Of a stretch of DNA of 64,000 nucleotides, positions 47,744 through 56,368 are shown one piece after another. Within the stretch, counting starts at the first letter, position 1. Each line of letters begins with the position of its first letter. Both the position numbers and the translations under genes were made by a program. Source of the stretch: Actinobacillus vicugnae (lineage in GTDB: Bacteria > Pseudomonadota > Gammaproteobacteria > Enterobacterales > Pasteurellaceae); assembly GCF_901687125.1 (NCBI RefSeq), contig NZ_CABFJY010000002.1, positions 1 to 64,000 of the forward strand, read 5' to 3'. Below the pieces are notes generated by a model. That model saw nothing but the letters and a program-made list of their open reading frames with translations, searched no databases and had not been told where the DNA came from.

Positions 47744-48468
47744 TAAAATTTTCCTGTCAGCACTCGTCCTAACATACCGAAAAAAAGCCGTGCGTGCATT
47801 TTGCTAATAAGCCAATTATCTGCCCAACCACGGAAATGCGATACGCCACCTGCTTCATATTTTACAGGGGTATCCACCCACACCAGCGGTATTTTTCGCC
47901 ATTGGCAATGTATGAGGATTTCAATATCAAAATCCATTCTATCGCCTAATTTTTCTTGATTAAGAATAGGAACGACGGTCGCCAACGGGTATAAACGAAA
48001 ACCGCACATACCATCTTCCACCTTGAGTGATAAGGTGTTGATCGCAATCCAAAAATTGGTAATTTTACGTCCATATAAACGAGCTTTCGGTGCATCATCG
48101 CCATAAATCGGTTTACCACAAATCAAAGCGGTCGGATTTTGGCGAGATTTTACCAACATCGTTTCAATATCAGCTAAATGATGCTGCCCGTCCGCATCCA
48201 CTTGCACAGCGTGGCTAAATCCCTGTTCAAACGCCCATTGTAGTCCTGTTTTTACCGCCGCCCCTTTACCGCCATTTTGCGCACGCAAAACAACCGTGAT
48301 ATACAAACGTTGTGCAATTTGTGCAAGTTGCTGGCGTTGTTCAGCGGTTGAGCCGTCGTCCACCACCAACACGGGTAAATCAAATGCTAATAACTGTTTG
48401 ATCACCGCTTCGATCTTGTTGGCATGATTATAATGAGGAATCAATGCAATAACGTTGTGTGCTGTCAT
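47743..48468 (-). CDS. Family 2 glycosyltransferase
   Basis: 241 residues, GT-A fold, like dolichol-phosphate mannosyltransferases. IPHYNHANKIEAVIKQL, VVDDGSTAEQRQ, the metal-binding QVDADGQHHL and a late GDRMDFDIEILIHCQWR are visible. It probably links a sugar into the lipid anchor. It lies between the ligase-dehydratase and the acyltransferase, all tightly spaced. Confidence 0.9.
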   Translation of the reverse strand: MTAHNVIALIPHYNHANKIEAVIKQLLAFDLPVLVVDDGSTAEQRQQLAQIAQRLYITVVLRAQNGGKGAAVKTGLQWAFEQGFSHAVQVDADGQHHLADIETMLVKSRQNPTALICGKPIYGDDAPKARLYGRKITNFWIAINTLSLKVEDGMCGFRLYPLATVVPILNQEKLGDRMDFDIEILIHCQWRKIPLVWVDTPVKYEAGGVSHFRGWADNWLISKMHARLFFGMLGRVLTGKF

Positions 48469-48470
48469 CG

Positions 48471-50111
48471 TTATGCCTCGCTTTTTTTCTCAATAATTAG
48501 ACCGCTTGCACAAATTTCGCCATTACTTTTAAGTTGAAATTTTATGCGTTGTTTTAGGCTATCCCAACTGAGTGTAAGTGTGATTTCATCATTCGGACGT
48601 AAAAACTGTTGGAATTTCAGATTATCCACTCGCTCAATCTCAATTTCTCGTTTTAATAAGTTGGGCACTTGCTCTGTAACCCATTGTAATTCTACTACCC
48701 CTGGCACCAACGGAAAGTTTGCAAAATGCCCTTTGAAATAATGTAAATCTAGTGGTACTTTACCTATTAATTCAAGTTGATCAGCTTGTTCATTGCGAGC
48801 CAGCCAAATAGGGTCAGTAACTTGTTGTTGGCACACAGACTCAAAATCTTGGCGGGAGATTTTTGATTGTGCATTGCGTGGCAATTGATCAGTTAAACGC
48901 CAGTAACGTGGCAAAGCAAATTTTTCTTGAGTAGTCATCAGGGATTTTTTCAGCTGTTCGGTTAAATATTTACGTCCATTCTCACGCAAACATTCAATCC
49001 CCTGTTCACTTAACGCCAACCACGCCACCGCACGTTGCTGTTGTGGATGTTGTGCCACATAAGCATCTGCCACCCACGAGTGCCTTAATAAATCCTGTTC
49101 AATTTTCACTAATGACACTCTTTTATCACCTAATTTCACAATGCGATCTAAACGCCCTAACAAAGTAAAACCGTCCGCAAAACATTCAATCGCATCTGCG
49201 GTTTGTTCACGCCCCTGAGTACGACTCGATTCAACCCATAATGCACCTTGTTCATTCATACCAAACTGCACATCTTGTAATGGTTGCCAATGTTGATAAG
49301 GCTGACGAAAAGCGATACAGCCTGTTTCGGTACTGCCATACCCTTCCAACACAGGACAATTTATAGCGGTTTGAATCTGCTGTGCCAATTGCTCATCTAA
49401 AGCACCACCCGATGAAATAATACCCGCTACATGTTGTTGCGCTAAATTAGGCAAATTCAGATTTAAACGAGAAAGTAACGCAGGACTGGTGATCCACAAA
49501 GATTGCTGGCTTTGTTTACTTTCTGCTAATAAATATTCAGGGTAAACCAATTGCTCACGCCCGATTGTCCAAGCACTGCCTTGCAAGCAATGCCATAATG
49601 GAATTAACACTCGATAGGTTAAACCATAAAAATGTTGCACACTCACACTACCAATAACGTGAGTAGCATGTTGTTGGAACGGTAAAAACTTGCCAACTTC
49701 GATTGCCTCTTGCCATAAAAGTGCGGCGGTTTTTTTCAGAATTTTTGCCTCACCACTGCTACCTGATGTTTTTAGCCAAACCTCTGTTTGGCATTGCCAA
49801 TCCACAAGCGGTGCAAAATCCGTCACATTTTGCAAATGTCCGTAATGTTGAAACTGTTCATCATTCAACAAAAAATCCGTATTTTGTTGTAGCCATTGCT
49901 GATTTTCTGGCAATAAATTCGGTGGTAATAATACTTTTACATCGGCACGAAAGCAGGCTAGTAGCACACAAGCAAATTGTGCAGCATCTTCTAACCACAA
50001 ACCAACCGCTTTCAGCTTATCTTGCTGAAATTGTTGTGCAATTTGTGCCACACGATGAAAAAAATCATCACTCTGCCAAACGGGATTTAATGCAATAGGA
50101 TTCTTGTTCAT
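48471..50111 (-). CDS. AMP-ligase fused to a hot-dog dehydratase
   Basis: 546 residues. The N-terminal 450 are an acyl/aryl-adenylate ligase with LKTSGSSGEAKILKK and GYGSTETGCIAFRQP. The C-terminal 95 carry a FabA/FabZ-like motif (FKGHFANFPLVPGV). The first domain should load an aryl or acyl acid onto a carrier protein and the second dehydrate 3-hydroxyacyl intermediates. The AMP-ligase of the next operon gene (50655-52001) is a clear paralogue without the second domain. Confidence 0.85.
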   Translation of the reverse strand: MNKNPIALNPVWQSDDFFHRVAQIAQQFQQDKLKAVGLWLEDAAQFACVLLACFRADVKVLLPPNLLPENQQWLQQNTDFLLNDEQFQHYGHLQNVTDFAPLVDWQCQTEVWLKTSGSSGEAKILKKTAALLWQEAIEVGKFLPFQQHATHVIGSVSVQHFYGLTYRVLIPLWHCLQGSAWTIGREQLVYPEYLLAESKQSQQSLWITSPALLSRLNLNLPNLAQQHVAGIISSGGALDEQLAQQIQTAINCPVLEGYGSTETGCIAFRQPYQHWQPLQDVQFGMNEQGALWVESSRTQGREQTADAIECFADGFTLLGRLDRIVKLGDKRVSLVKIEQDLLRHSWVADAYVAQHPQQQRAVAWLALSEQGIECLRENGRKYLTEQLKKSLMTTQEKFALPRYWRLTDQLPRNAQSKISRQDFESVCQQQVTDPIWLARNEQADQLELIGKVPLDLHYFKGHFANFPLVPGVVELQWVTEQVPNLLKREIEIERVDNLKFQQFLRPNDEITLTLSWDSLKQRIKFQLKSNGEICASGLIIEKKSEA

Positions 50112-50115
50112 AAAA

Positions 50116-50664
50116 TTACACTGTTTTATTCTGTTTTGGGCGAATTAGCCACTCACCAGCCATCACCACGCCCATGAGGATATAAGCAATCACGCCCGTG
50201 TAAAGTGCCCAAGCTTCAAGCCAATTAAGACTAATCAAAGACACCGTTACCACAATATTAAAGATAAATAAGGCGCACCAAACTTGCGTGACTTTACGAG
50301 TATAAAGTACTGCTTCAGCAGGTAGATTTGGATCTTGTAAGCGGGCAAATTTTTCAATAATGGTCTGTTTCGCCCACAAGCTACCACCAAAAATACTTAG
50401 CATAAAGACATTGATTGCCACAGGATACCAGTACATCCACGCCAAGCCACGATTTAACCCAACAAGGCTTAGCATTATCGCCATCAAAAAGGCAAAAATT
50501 CGCTGAAATTTGACTGCCTGATATCCCTGATACAACCACAAAAATGCCAAGCCAAACGGGAGATAAGTCAATACTTGCATCTCAGGTCTGAGCCACCATA
50601 ACAACGGATAAGCAATACTCAATGCACTGAGCAAAACACGCATCATAATCTGAATTAATCGCAT
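50116..50664 (-). CDS. Small polytopic membrane protein (COG4648-like)
   Basis: 182 residues with about six hydrophobic segments. Conserved-looking segments are LNRGLAWMYWYPVAINVFML and LPAEAVLYTRKVTQVWCALF. Similar proteins accompany the AMP-ligase in aryl-polyene clusters. Its role is unknown. It overlaps the upstream ligase by 10 nt. Confidence 0.8.
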   Translation of the reverse strand: MRLIQIMMRVLLSALSIAYPLLWWLRPEMQVLTYLPFGLAFLWLYQGYQAVKFQRIFAFLMAIMLSLVGLNRGLAWMYWYPVAINVFMLSIFGGSLWAKQTIIEKFARLQDPNLPAEAVLYTRKVTQVWCALFIFNIVVTVSLISLNWLEAWALYTGVIAYILMGVVMAGEWLIRPKQNKTV

Positions 50665-52001
50665 GACGACTTACCAAAGTGGTCGAACTGTTCCGCCAAA
50701 CAAATTTGTTCAAATAAAGTTTTGCTGATTTTGGATTGGCTGTTACGAGGTAGTTTATCGGTAAAGCGCCAAAAACGCGGTAACGCCACTTTGTCTTGCG
50801 TAAGCGCAAGATGCTGTTTGAGCTCTACCACCAACGTTTTACGATTTTGCTGATAAAGCGCCAAACCTTGTGCCGATAATGCCACCCAAGCCACCAAGCG
50901 ATTGTGTAGCGGATGTTTGCCGAGGTAACAATCTGCCACTGCACAATGCAACAGTAAATTTTGCTCAATACTAGCTAGCGAAATACGTTTGTCGCCCAAT
51001 TTAAGAATGCGATCAATTCGCCCTAAAATGCTGAAACCTTGCTCACAAAATTCCACCACATCTTCACATTGTTCACGCCCAACAAGCCAATCGGCTTCAA
51101 TCCAAAGTGCGGAGCGTTCATCAGTTCCGACACGGGCATTTGGCATAGGTTGCCAAAGTTGTGAGCCTTGCTTAAAAGCAATCGCCCCTGCCTCCGTTGT
51201 GCCATAGAAATCGGTCACATAAAAACCTGTAGCGGTAAAAATCTCCATAGCAACCGTGCTAGATAACATACCGCCCGCCGAAACAATTTGGCTTAACGAA
51301 GGAAAGGCTAAGCGTTGCCAATCAATACTCGCCAGCATGGTTGGGCTACTGATCAATACCGTTTTTTCTGCTTGTATACAGGCTTGTGCCACATTTTCAG
51401 GGAAGAATTGTTGTTTACGGCCAATCTGCCAACCTAACACCAATGGCATCATAATTTGGCAAATTAGCCCATATAAATGCTGAATGCTGACCGTACAAAC
51501 GGCGCTGATATGGTTGCCTGATTCAAACCCAAAAGCATCTGCACATACCTGTGCATTGCGCCACAATTGCCCTGCAGTCTTCACAATTGTTTTGGGTTGC
51601 CCCGTACTACCCGAGGTTTTCAACAAAAATTCAGTATCCATATTGAATGCAGTAAGCGGTCGATTTTGCTCAATTTTTTGCAAGTCGATCTGACTGCCAA
51701 ATTGGTCAAACTGAAACACATTTGCCACGTTAATTGGCACATCAGCGAGCCAAATATCCGCAAGCTGATTCGCCCAGCTTACGCTTTCTTCAGTAAAATT
51801 TGGTAGGAATAAGGTACGAACATTGGCGTGCCAACAAGCTAACAGCGTGCAAGCCAGTTTTGCGCCGTCTTCAAACCAAAGCGCAACCGTTTTAATTTGT
51901 TGCTGTTGAAGAACTGTTGCAATCTGCCATACACGCTGTTCAAAATCGGCATAATACCAAGTGGGATGTTGAGCGATAAGCTCTGTCGATGAATAATTCA
52001 T
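50655..52001 (-). CDS. Acyl/aryl-ACP ligase (AMP-forming)
   Basis: 448 residues, ANL superfamily. P-loop LKTSGSTGQPKTIVK, the A5-like FYGTTEAGAIAFKQG and the hinge ILGRIDRILKLGDKRISL are visible. It should activate the aromatic starter acid and load it on one of the adjacent ACPs. It is paralogous to the ligase domain at 48471-50111. Confidence 0.88.
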   Translation of the reverse strand: MNYSSTELIAQHPTWYYADFEQRVWQIATVLQQQQIKTVALWFEDGAKLACTLLACWHANVRTLFLPNFTEESVSWANQLADIWLADVPINVANVFQFDQFGSQIDLQKIEQNRPLTAFNMDTEFLLKTSGSTGQPKTIVKTAGQLWRNAQVCADAFGFESGNHISAVCTVSIQHLYGLICQIMMPLVLGWQIGRKQQFFPENVAQACIQAEKTVLISSPTMLASIDWQRLAFPSLSQIVSAGGMLSSTVAMEIFTATGFYVTDFYGTTEAGAIAFKQGSQLWQPMPNARVGTDERSALWIEADWLVGREQCEDVVEFCEQGFSILGRIDRILKLGDKRISLASIEQNLLLHCAVADCYLGKHPLHNRLVAWVALSAQGLALYQQNRKTLVVELKQHLALTQDKVALPRFWRFTDKLPRNSQSKISKTLFEQICLAEQFDHFGKSSCD

Positions 52002-52019
52002 TCGGGAATGCGTGAAATG

Positions 52020-52271
52020 TTATTCAGCTTTTTGGCTAATTTTAAGCACCGCTTGTACCACATCAGCTACAGTGCGTACATTGCGGAAATCTTCCGCTTG
52101 TAATTTATGCCCTGTTTCACGTTTGATATGATCAATTAAATCGATCGCATCAATGCTATCAATTTCTAAATCTTCATATAAATTGGTTTCTGGCGTAATG
52201 CTTTTTGGATCAACTTCAAAAAGGGTTTCTAACGCTTCCACCAATAACGCTTGAATTTCTTGTTCAGTCAT
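52020..52271 (-). CDS. Acyl carrier protein (1)
   Basis: 83 residues, acidic, four-helix pattern. The phosphopantetheine site is S39 in LEIDSIDAIDLIDH. It is adjacent to a second ACP gene (4-bp gap), the tandem arrangement usual in aryl-polyene operons. Confidence 0.93.
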   Translation of the reverse strand: MTEQEIQALLVEALETLFEVDPKSITPETNLYEDLEIDSIDAIDLIDHIKRETGHKLQAEDFRNVRTVADVVQAVLKISQKAE

Positions 52272-52275
52272 TGCT

Positions 52276-52533
52276 TTACCCCTTAATTGAACGAATAAAT
52301 GCTGCTAACGTTGCAACGCTTTCAAAATGATTGCGTAAGTTCTGTTTTTCGCTATCTAATTGTAAACCAAATGTTTTTTGTACGGCTAAGCCTAGCTCAA
52401 GCGCATCCACAGAATCTAAACCTAACCCTTCATCACCGAAAAGAGGCGCATCTGTATCAATATCTTCTACGCTCATATCTTCCAGACTAAGACTGTCGAT
52501 AATTAATTGTTTTAACTGAAGTTCAAGTTCCAT
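52276..52533 (-). CDS. Acyl carrier protein (2)
   Basis: 85 residues. The phosphopantetheine site is S41 in GLGLDSVDALELGLA. It differs from the neighbouring ACP, so the two are likely specialised, for example one for starter loading and one for chain extension. Confidence 0.93.
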   Translation of the reverse strand: MELELQLKQLIIDSLSLEDMSVEDIDTDAPLFGDEGLGLDSVDALELGLAVQKTFGLQLDSEKQNLRNHFESVATLAAFIRSIKG

Positions 52534-52542
52534 TTTCTGTCC

Positions 52543-53307
52543 TTAAATTGCATAAGTATGTGAATTAAATAAATCTTCTAATTGTTTTTTTAAACGGCGA
52601 GAAGCAATTGGAAGTGGCTTCTCCGCCAATAATGCTTGTGGGTCAATATCTTCTGCCACAGTTAATTCATAACGAATCTTTTGTGCAGAAATTTTATACC
52701 AAGCTTGCCCTTTTTTTAGGTTCGGCGGCGACATTTTGATGATAATCGGCGTAATCACTTTTGCACTGCGCAACCCAATTGAAACCGCACCACGATGTAA
52801 ATTTACCACGCCATCCCAGCCCGTACGAGTGCCTTCTGGAAATAATAGCAATGCCTCTTGTTGCAAAATTTGATGGCTTTTTTCTAACACTTCTTCGCTT
52901 TCTGAATTAGGTAAAAAACCACAAGCAATTATCGGATCGGTCATCACAGGATTTTTTAGCAAATCCTTTTTGACAATGCAGTTCAAACGGCTTTCTTTAG
53001 AAAGAATAAGTACCACATCTAACAAAGACGGGTGATTTGCCACTACTAATTGCCCAGTACGCCCCAAGCGTTCAAAGCCTCGATATTCAACTTCAAGCAC
53101 GCCCGCCCAAATAAGATATTTAATAAAAAACGCCCAAATTTTGCCAACTGATTGACGAGCTTGTAAAAAATGCGAAAAATCGCCGTTTTTTACCCGCTTA
53201 ACATAAGGTGCAAGCACCAATTTGTAACTGATTCCTAGCACACCAAACAGGATAAAACCAAACATTGTGCCGATAAAGCGACGCAACCAGTTTAATTTTT
53301 CTGCCAT
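52543..53307 (-). CDS. PlsC-like 1-acylglycerol-3-phosphate acyltransferase
   Basis: 254 residues from the ATG at 53307; an upstream in-frame GTG at 53313 is possible. Acyltransferase motifs are NHPSLLDVVLI (HX4D) and LLFPEGTRTGWDG, with a membrane segment at 11-30. It probably acylates the lipid anchor. It overlaps the chain-length factor gene. Confidence 0.92.
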   Translation of the reverse strand: MAEKLNWLRRFIGTMFGFILFGVLGISYKLVLAPYVKRVKNGDFSHFLQARQSVGKIWAFFIKYLIWAGVLEVEYRGFERLGRTGQLVVANHPSLLDVVLILSKESRLNCIVKKDLLKNPVMTDPIIACGFLPNSESEEVLEKSHQILQQEALLLFPEGTRTGWDGVVNLHRGAVSIGLRSAKVITPIIIKMSPPNLKKGQAWYKISAQKIRYELTVAEDIDPQALLAEKPLPIASRRLKKQLEDLFNSHTYAI

Positions 53308-54044
53308 TGCCACACCTTGTCATTTGTACTGTTAGTTTGCCATGTCTTGCTTTGCAAATATTGATGCTGCACCCAAGCGAGTGCATTATCTTTTGCTAAA
53401 AGTACAGTCGAATTTTCACTCTTTTTTGCACTCAATCGCAACTGATATTGCGAACCTTTACTGACCACTAACGCAAGGGCATAAGCAAAAGGTTGACGTT
53501 CAATCGGCTGGGCATTATAGCTTTCTAATAACGGGCTTTCTGCCACCACTACCAACACTTTTTCCGCACCGTCATTTAGCAATAAATACGCTTCTAACAA
53601 TGCAGACTCTAAGTTATCTTTTGATGCGGTGATCGAAATAGTCTCTGTGGTGACCTGACGAAATTCCGACCATTGCCCTACCAACGCATTGTGCACTGAC
53701 AAGCTAAATGAAGTAGGCGAAACATCACCCTCTTGCAAAAGCGTATGCCATAAACCAAAACTGCGGTTAATTTCACTATTATTTGAAGCAAATACCACTG
53801 GTACATTTGCTTGTTCAACGGGTAATAATTCCCATGCAGCTTCAAAAAATAGCCGTGCAGAATCGCTTAAACGACGGCGTTTCATAGGCGGTAAAAATGC
53901 TAATTTGGGTGCAAAATCTTGCCAATTTTTAGCATTTTCTGCCCAATGTGCTTCGCCTAACTGCCAATCAGACGTAGAAAGTTGCTTATTCGCAACCACA
54001 TTCCACGCTTCAATATTTAATGAAAATTCACAATGCGTTGTCAT
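53292..54044 (-). CDS. Beta-ketoacyl synthase-like chain length factor
   Basis: 250 residues of the ketoacyl-synthase-like (KS N-terminal-2) family. Signatures are LAFLPPMKRRRLSDSARLFFEAAWELLP, VVFASNNSEINRSF and PTSFSLSVHNALVGQWS. The site of the catalytic Cys is replaced (SVHNA), as in chain-length factors that pair with a ketosynthase. It probably dimerises with one of the operon's ketosynthases. Confidence 0.88.
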   Translation of the reverse strand: MTTHCEFSLNIEAWNVVANKQLSTSDWQLGEAHWAENAKNWQDFAPKLAFLPPMKRRRLSDSARLFFEAAWELLPVEQANVPVVFASNNSEINRSFGLWHTLLQEGDVSPTSFSLSVHNALVGQWSEFRQVTTETISITASKDNLESALLEAYLLLNDGAEKVLVVVAESPLLESYNAQPIERQPFAYALALVVSKGSQYQLRLSAKKSENSTVLLAKDNALAWVQHQYLQSKTWQTNSTNDKVWQWQKN

Positions 54045-54050
54045 AGGAAA

Positions 54051-54488
54051 TTAATAATTTTTGAAGAGTTCTGCCACAATGCGGTCGGTTTGACCTTGCA
54101 CTCCGTTAGATTTTGATGCTCTTTGTTCTTCACGGCTACGTTGTTTATATACGACTTCACCAATTTCATCATAATTAGAACCATCTAATTCACTTACTCT
54201 AACGGTTGCACGTAATACTAAGGCATTACGTGCATTTAGCGCATAGCTAAGCATATATTTACATGACTCATGTGGTACTTTGTTAATATGTACCTCGCTT
54301 GCAATACCTTTAGTATTCAAACTTTTCACAAGACTTGGCACAAAAGAGCTTAAGCGAGGATTTGCAGATTCTTTAATACAAATTTTGGTTAAATCTTCAC
54401 GTTTTTCTACTGCATCCGTTGTTGGGAAATTATTGGTACAAGCAGTTAAAGCAAATAATGAGCATGCGGCTAATACGAGTTTTTTCAT
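54051..54488 (-). CDS. Lipoprotein (Sbal_3080-like)
   Basis: 145 residues. Signal peptide with lipobox LTAC (Cys17). The body is soluble, with AVEKREDLTKICIKESANPRL and TDRIVAELFKNY. I believe related lipoproteins occur in aryl-polyene clusters, but the function is unknown. It lies between the chain-length factor and the 159-residue ketosynthase-like gene. Confidence 0.75.
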   Translation of the reverse strand: MKKLVLAACSLFALTACTNNFPTTDAVEKREDLTKICIKESANPRLSSFVPSLVKSLNTKGIASEVHINKVPHESCKYMLSYALNARNALVLRATVRVSELDGSNYDEIGEVVYKQRSREEQRASKSNGVQGQTDRIVAELFKNY

Positions 54489-54569
54489 GAAAATTCCTTT
54501 AAAATATAATAAAAATCATCTCATTCTACACGAAATCTGACCTTCTACCAATATAACAACGAGCGCCAA

Positions 54570-55049
54570 TCAGCCCTTTACAATCCACCAAATACTTTCA
54601 TCTCGTTGACTCATTTGATAGCGTTCAAACACCCAACCAATCAATGCGGTTTGTTGAGGGGCTAAATCTAATTCCGCTAATGTAAACAACTTCTCTAACT
54701 CATTTTTTTGCATGGCGAGAAATAGGCTTTCGCCTTGAATATTTAAAGTTTGCGCAATTTGAAACACCGCGGCATTATTAATATTTGCCATAAAATCCAG
54801 CGGGCTAGGTAATTGTTGTTCGGTTAAGTTTTCAAACATTTTTTGGAATTTGGTGGGCGAATTAAAGCTAGAAGCTAAATAAATCGCACTTCCCGCATGA
54901 AGATACTCACGAAACTGCAAAGCGCCCAATAATGCCAATTGGGTAAAACGGCTTAACCGACGAGCCTCCACACCTTGCTCTTTTAAACGCTGGCGCAAAC
55001 TTTTATCATCTAACTGTTCGGTTAATTGAAATTTTGCGATTACTTCCAT
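54570..55049 (-). CDS. Short ketosynthase-like protein without catalytic residues
   Basis: 159 residues from the ATG at 55049, overlapping the ketosynthase stop by 10 nt. The pattern AGSAIYLASSFNSPTKFQKM, then SPLDFMANINNAAVFQIAQ, then NIQGESLFLAMQ, follows the N-terminal half of ketosynthases. The Cys of the active site is not where expected and the C-terminal His motifs are absent. It could be a half-size chain-length factor or a scaffold for the upstream short ketosynthase. Assignment is tentative. Confidence 0.6.
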   Translation of the reverse strand: MEVIAKFQLTEQLDDKSLRQRLKEQGVEARRLSRFTQLALLGALQFREYLHAGSAIYLASSFNSPTKFQKMFENLTEQQLPSPLDFMANINNAAVFQIAQTLNIQGESLFLAMQKNELEKLFTLAELDLAPQQTALIGWVFERYQMSQRDESIWWIVKG

Positions 55050-55999
55050 TGCAACAGCCACCCTATATTACTTCCGCCAAAACCAAGAAAATAATTCAAC
55101 ACCAGAAACGGTCTACTTCCGCTATTTTTTTGCAAATATTCCAGTAACCATGCGGTTTCCAATGCGCCACTTGCACCAAGTGTATGTCCCAATTCTTGTT
55201 TCGGAAACAATAGCGGCCGATTTGGCAATACCTTTTGCAAAAGGGCTTGTTCCGTTTCATCAAACTCGCTTCCGACAAAATGCGCTTTTACCGCCTGAAT
55301 TTCGGCTGGCAAGCGGTCGGATTTTTGCAAAATTTTACTGATCAACGACGCTAAAGCCGTTTCGCTATTGTTGGTTAAACTTTCGTGATCGGTGAGGCTT
55401 GCTACACCTAAGATCTGGCAATCTGACGGCTGATTACTTAACGCTACGCAGCCGATTCCTTCGCCTAACACAATGCCTTTTTCATTTGCATTTTGTGCCA
55501 ATAGTCCCATTGCCTGAAAATGCTCAAAGGTTAAACGATTAAACATTTCAAAGCCTACCACCAACGCTCTGTCACACTTGCCCTGTTCAATCATTTTCAC
55601 TGCATAGCCGATCGCCTGAGCTGATGAAGTGCAAGAAGTCGCAAAATTAAATAACTTTGCGCCATATTTTTGCTGAAGATGATTGCCAATTACGGCAAGA
55701 TTTGGCTCGCTCGGTAAAGTTTGTTGGTGTGCAACACGATACTCACAATCAGCAATCGTATAAGCCGTCGAACCCAATAAAATTGGTATTCCCGCTAATT
55801 CTGTAATTTCCCATCCTGCTTGCAAAACGCATTGTTCGATCTGCCGTTCAAGCAAGATATATAATTGTTCGAGATTTAGACATTGCTGTTCAAAAGCCGA
55901 AAAATAGGGCAATTCTACCGATTGCCCTAATTGCAGTGCGGTACGACTCTTGCAAATGTCTGCTGAAATTCGGCCGCTTGCATTAATATACACCGTCAT
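55040..55999 (-). CDS. Short beta-ketoacyl-ACP synthase
   Basis: 319 residues from the ATG at 55999, which overlaps the ACP stop as TAATG. The Cys-His-His triad is complete: C123 (FATSCTSSAQAIGY), H240 (VKAHFVGSEFDETE) and H272 (LGHTLGASGALETAW). It is about 90 residues shorter than usual FabF-type enzymes, mainly in the N-terminal half. The product should be an active condensing enzyme of the polyene pathway. Confidence 0.85.
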   Translation of the reverse strand: MTVYINASGRISADICKSRTALQLGQSVELPYFSAFEQQCLNLEQLYILLERQIEQCVLQAGWEITELAGIPILLGSTAYTIADCEYRVAHQQTLPSEPNLAVIGNHLQQKYGAKLFNFATSCTSSAQAIGYAVKMIEQGKCDRALVVGFEMFNRLTFEHFQAMGLLAQNANEKGIVLGEGIGCVALSNQPSDCQILGVASLTDHESLTNNSETALASLISKILQKSDRLPAEIQAVKAHFVGSEFDETEQALLQKVLPNRPLLFPKQELGHTLGASGALETAWLLEYLQKNSGSRPFLVLNYFLGFGGSNIGWLLQWK

Positions 56000-56283
56000 T
56001 ATTGATGTTCCGTTCGAATAAATTGCGCTAAATCCGCCACACACATCATATATTTGCGCACCATGCGATCGCCTTGTAAACGCACTTTAAAATGCGCCTG
56101 CAACGCCACTGCAATTTGTAATGCATCCAGTGAATCCAGCTGAATACGGCTTTGATTGCCAAACAGTGGTTCGTTATTATCAATGTCTTCAGGCAAAAAA
56201 TCGTCTTTCTCCGATTCTTGCACAATGAGTTTTTTAAGTTCTAATTCAAGTAAATTGGGTTCAAGGGTAAATTGGTATTTCAT
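55999..56283 (-). CDS. Acyl carrier protein (3)
   Basis: 94 residues. The phosphopantetheine site is S51 in IQLDSLDALQIAVALQ. It is translationally coupled to the short ketosynthase. A REP doublet (56292-56366) separates it from the ABC permease gene. Confidence 0.9.
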   Translation of the reverse strand: MKYQFTLEPNLLELELKKLIVQESEKDDFLPEDIDNNEPLFGNQSRIQLDSLDALQIAVALQAHFKVRLQGDRMVRKYMMCVADLAQFIRTEHQ

Positions 56284-56291
56284 TTTTATCC

Positions 56292-56366
56292 GTAGGGGCA
56301 GATCCTGTGCCTGCCCTAAAATTAAAATATTGAGAGAAAACGGACGGGCACAGGACCCGTCCCTAC
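56292..56366. repeat. REP doublet 1
   Basis: Two GTAG-headed palindromic units in inverted orientation: 56292-56316 (GTAGGGGCAGATCCTGTGCC) and the inverse at 56341-56366. They lie in the gap between the ABC permease and ACP genes. They belong to the family that flanks the RAYT gene at 58404-58874. Confidence 0.9.
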
Positions 56367-56368
56367 AA

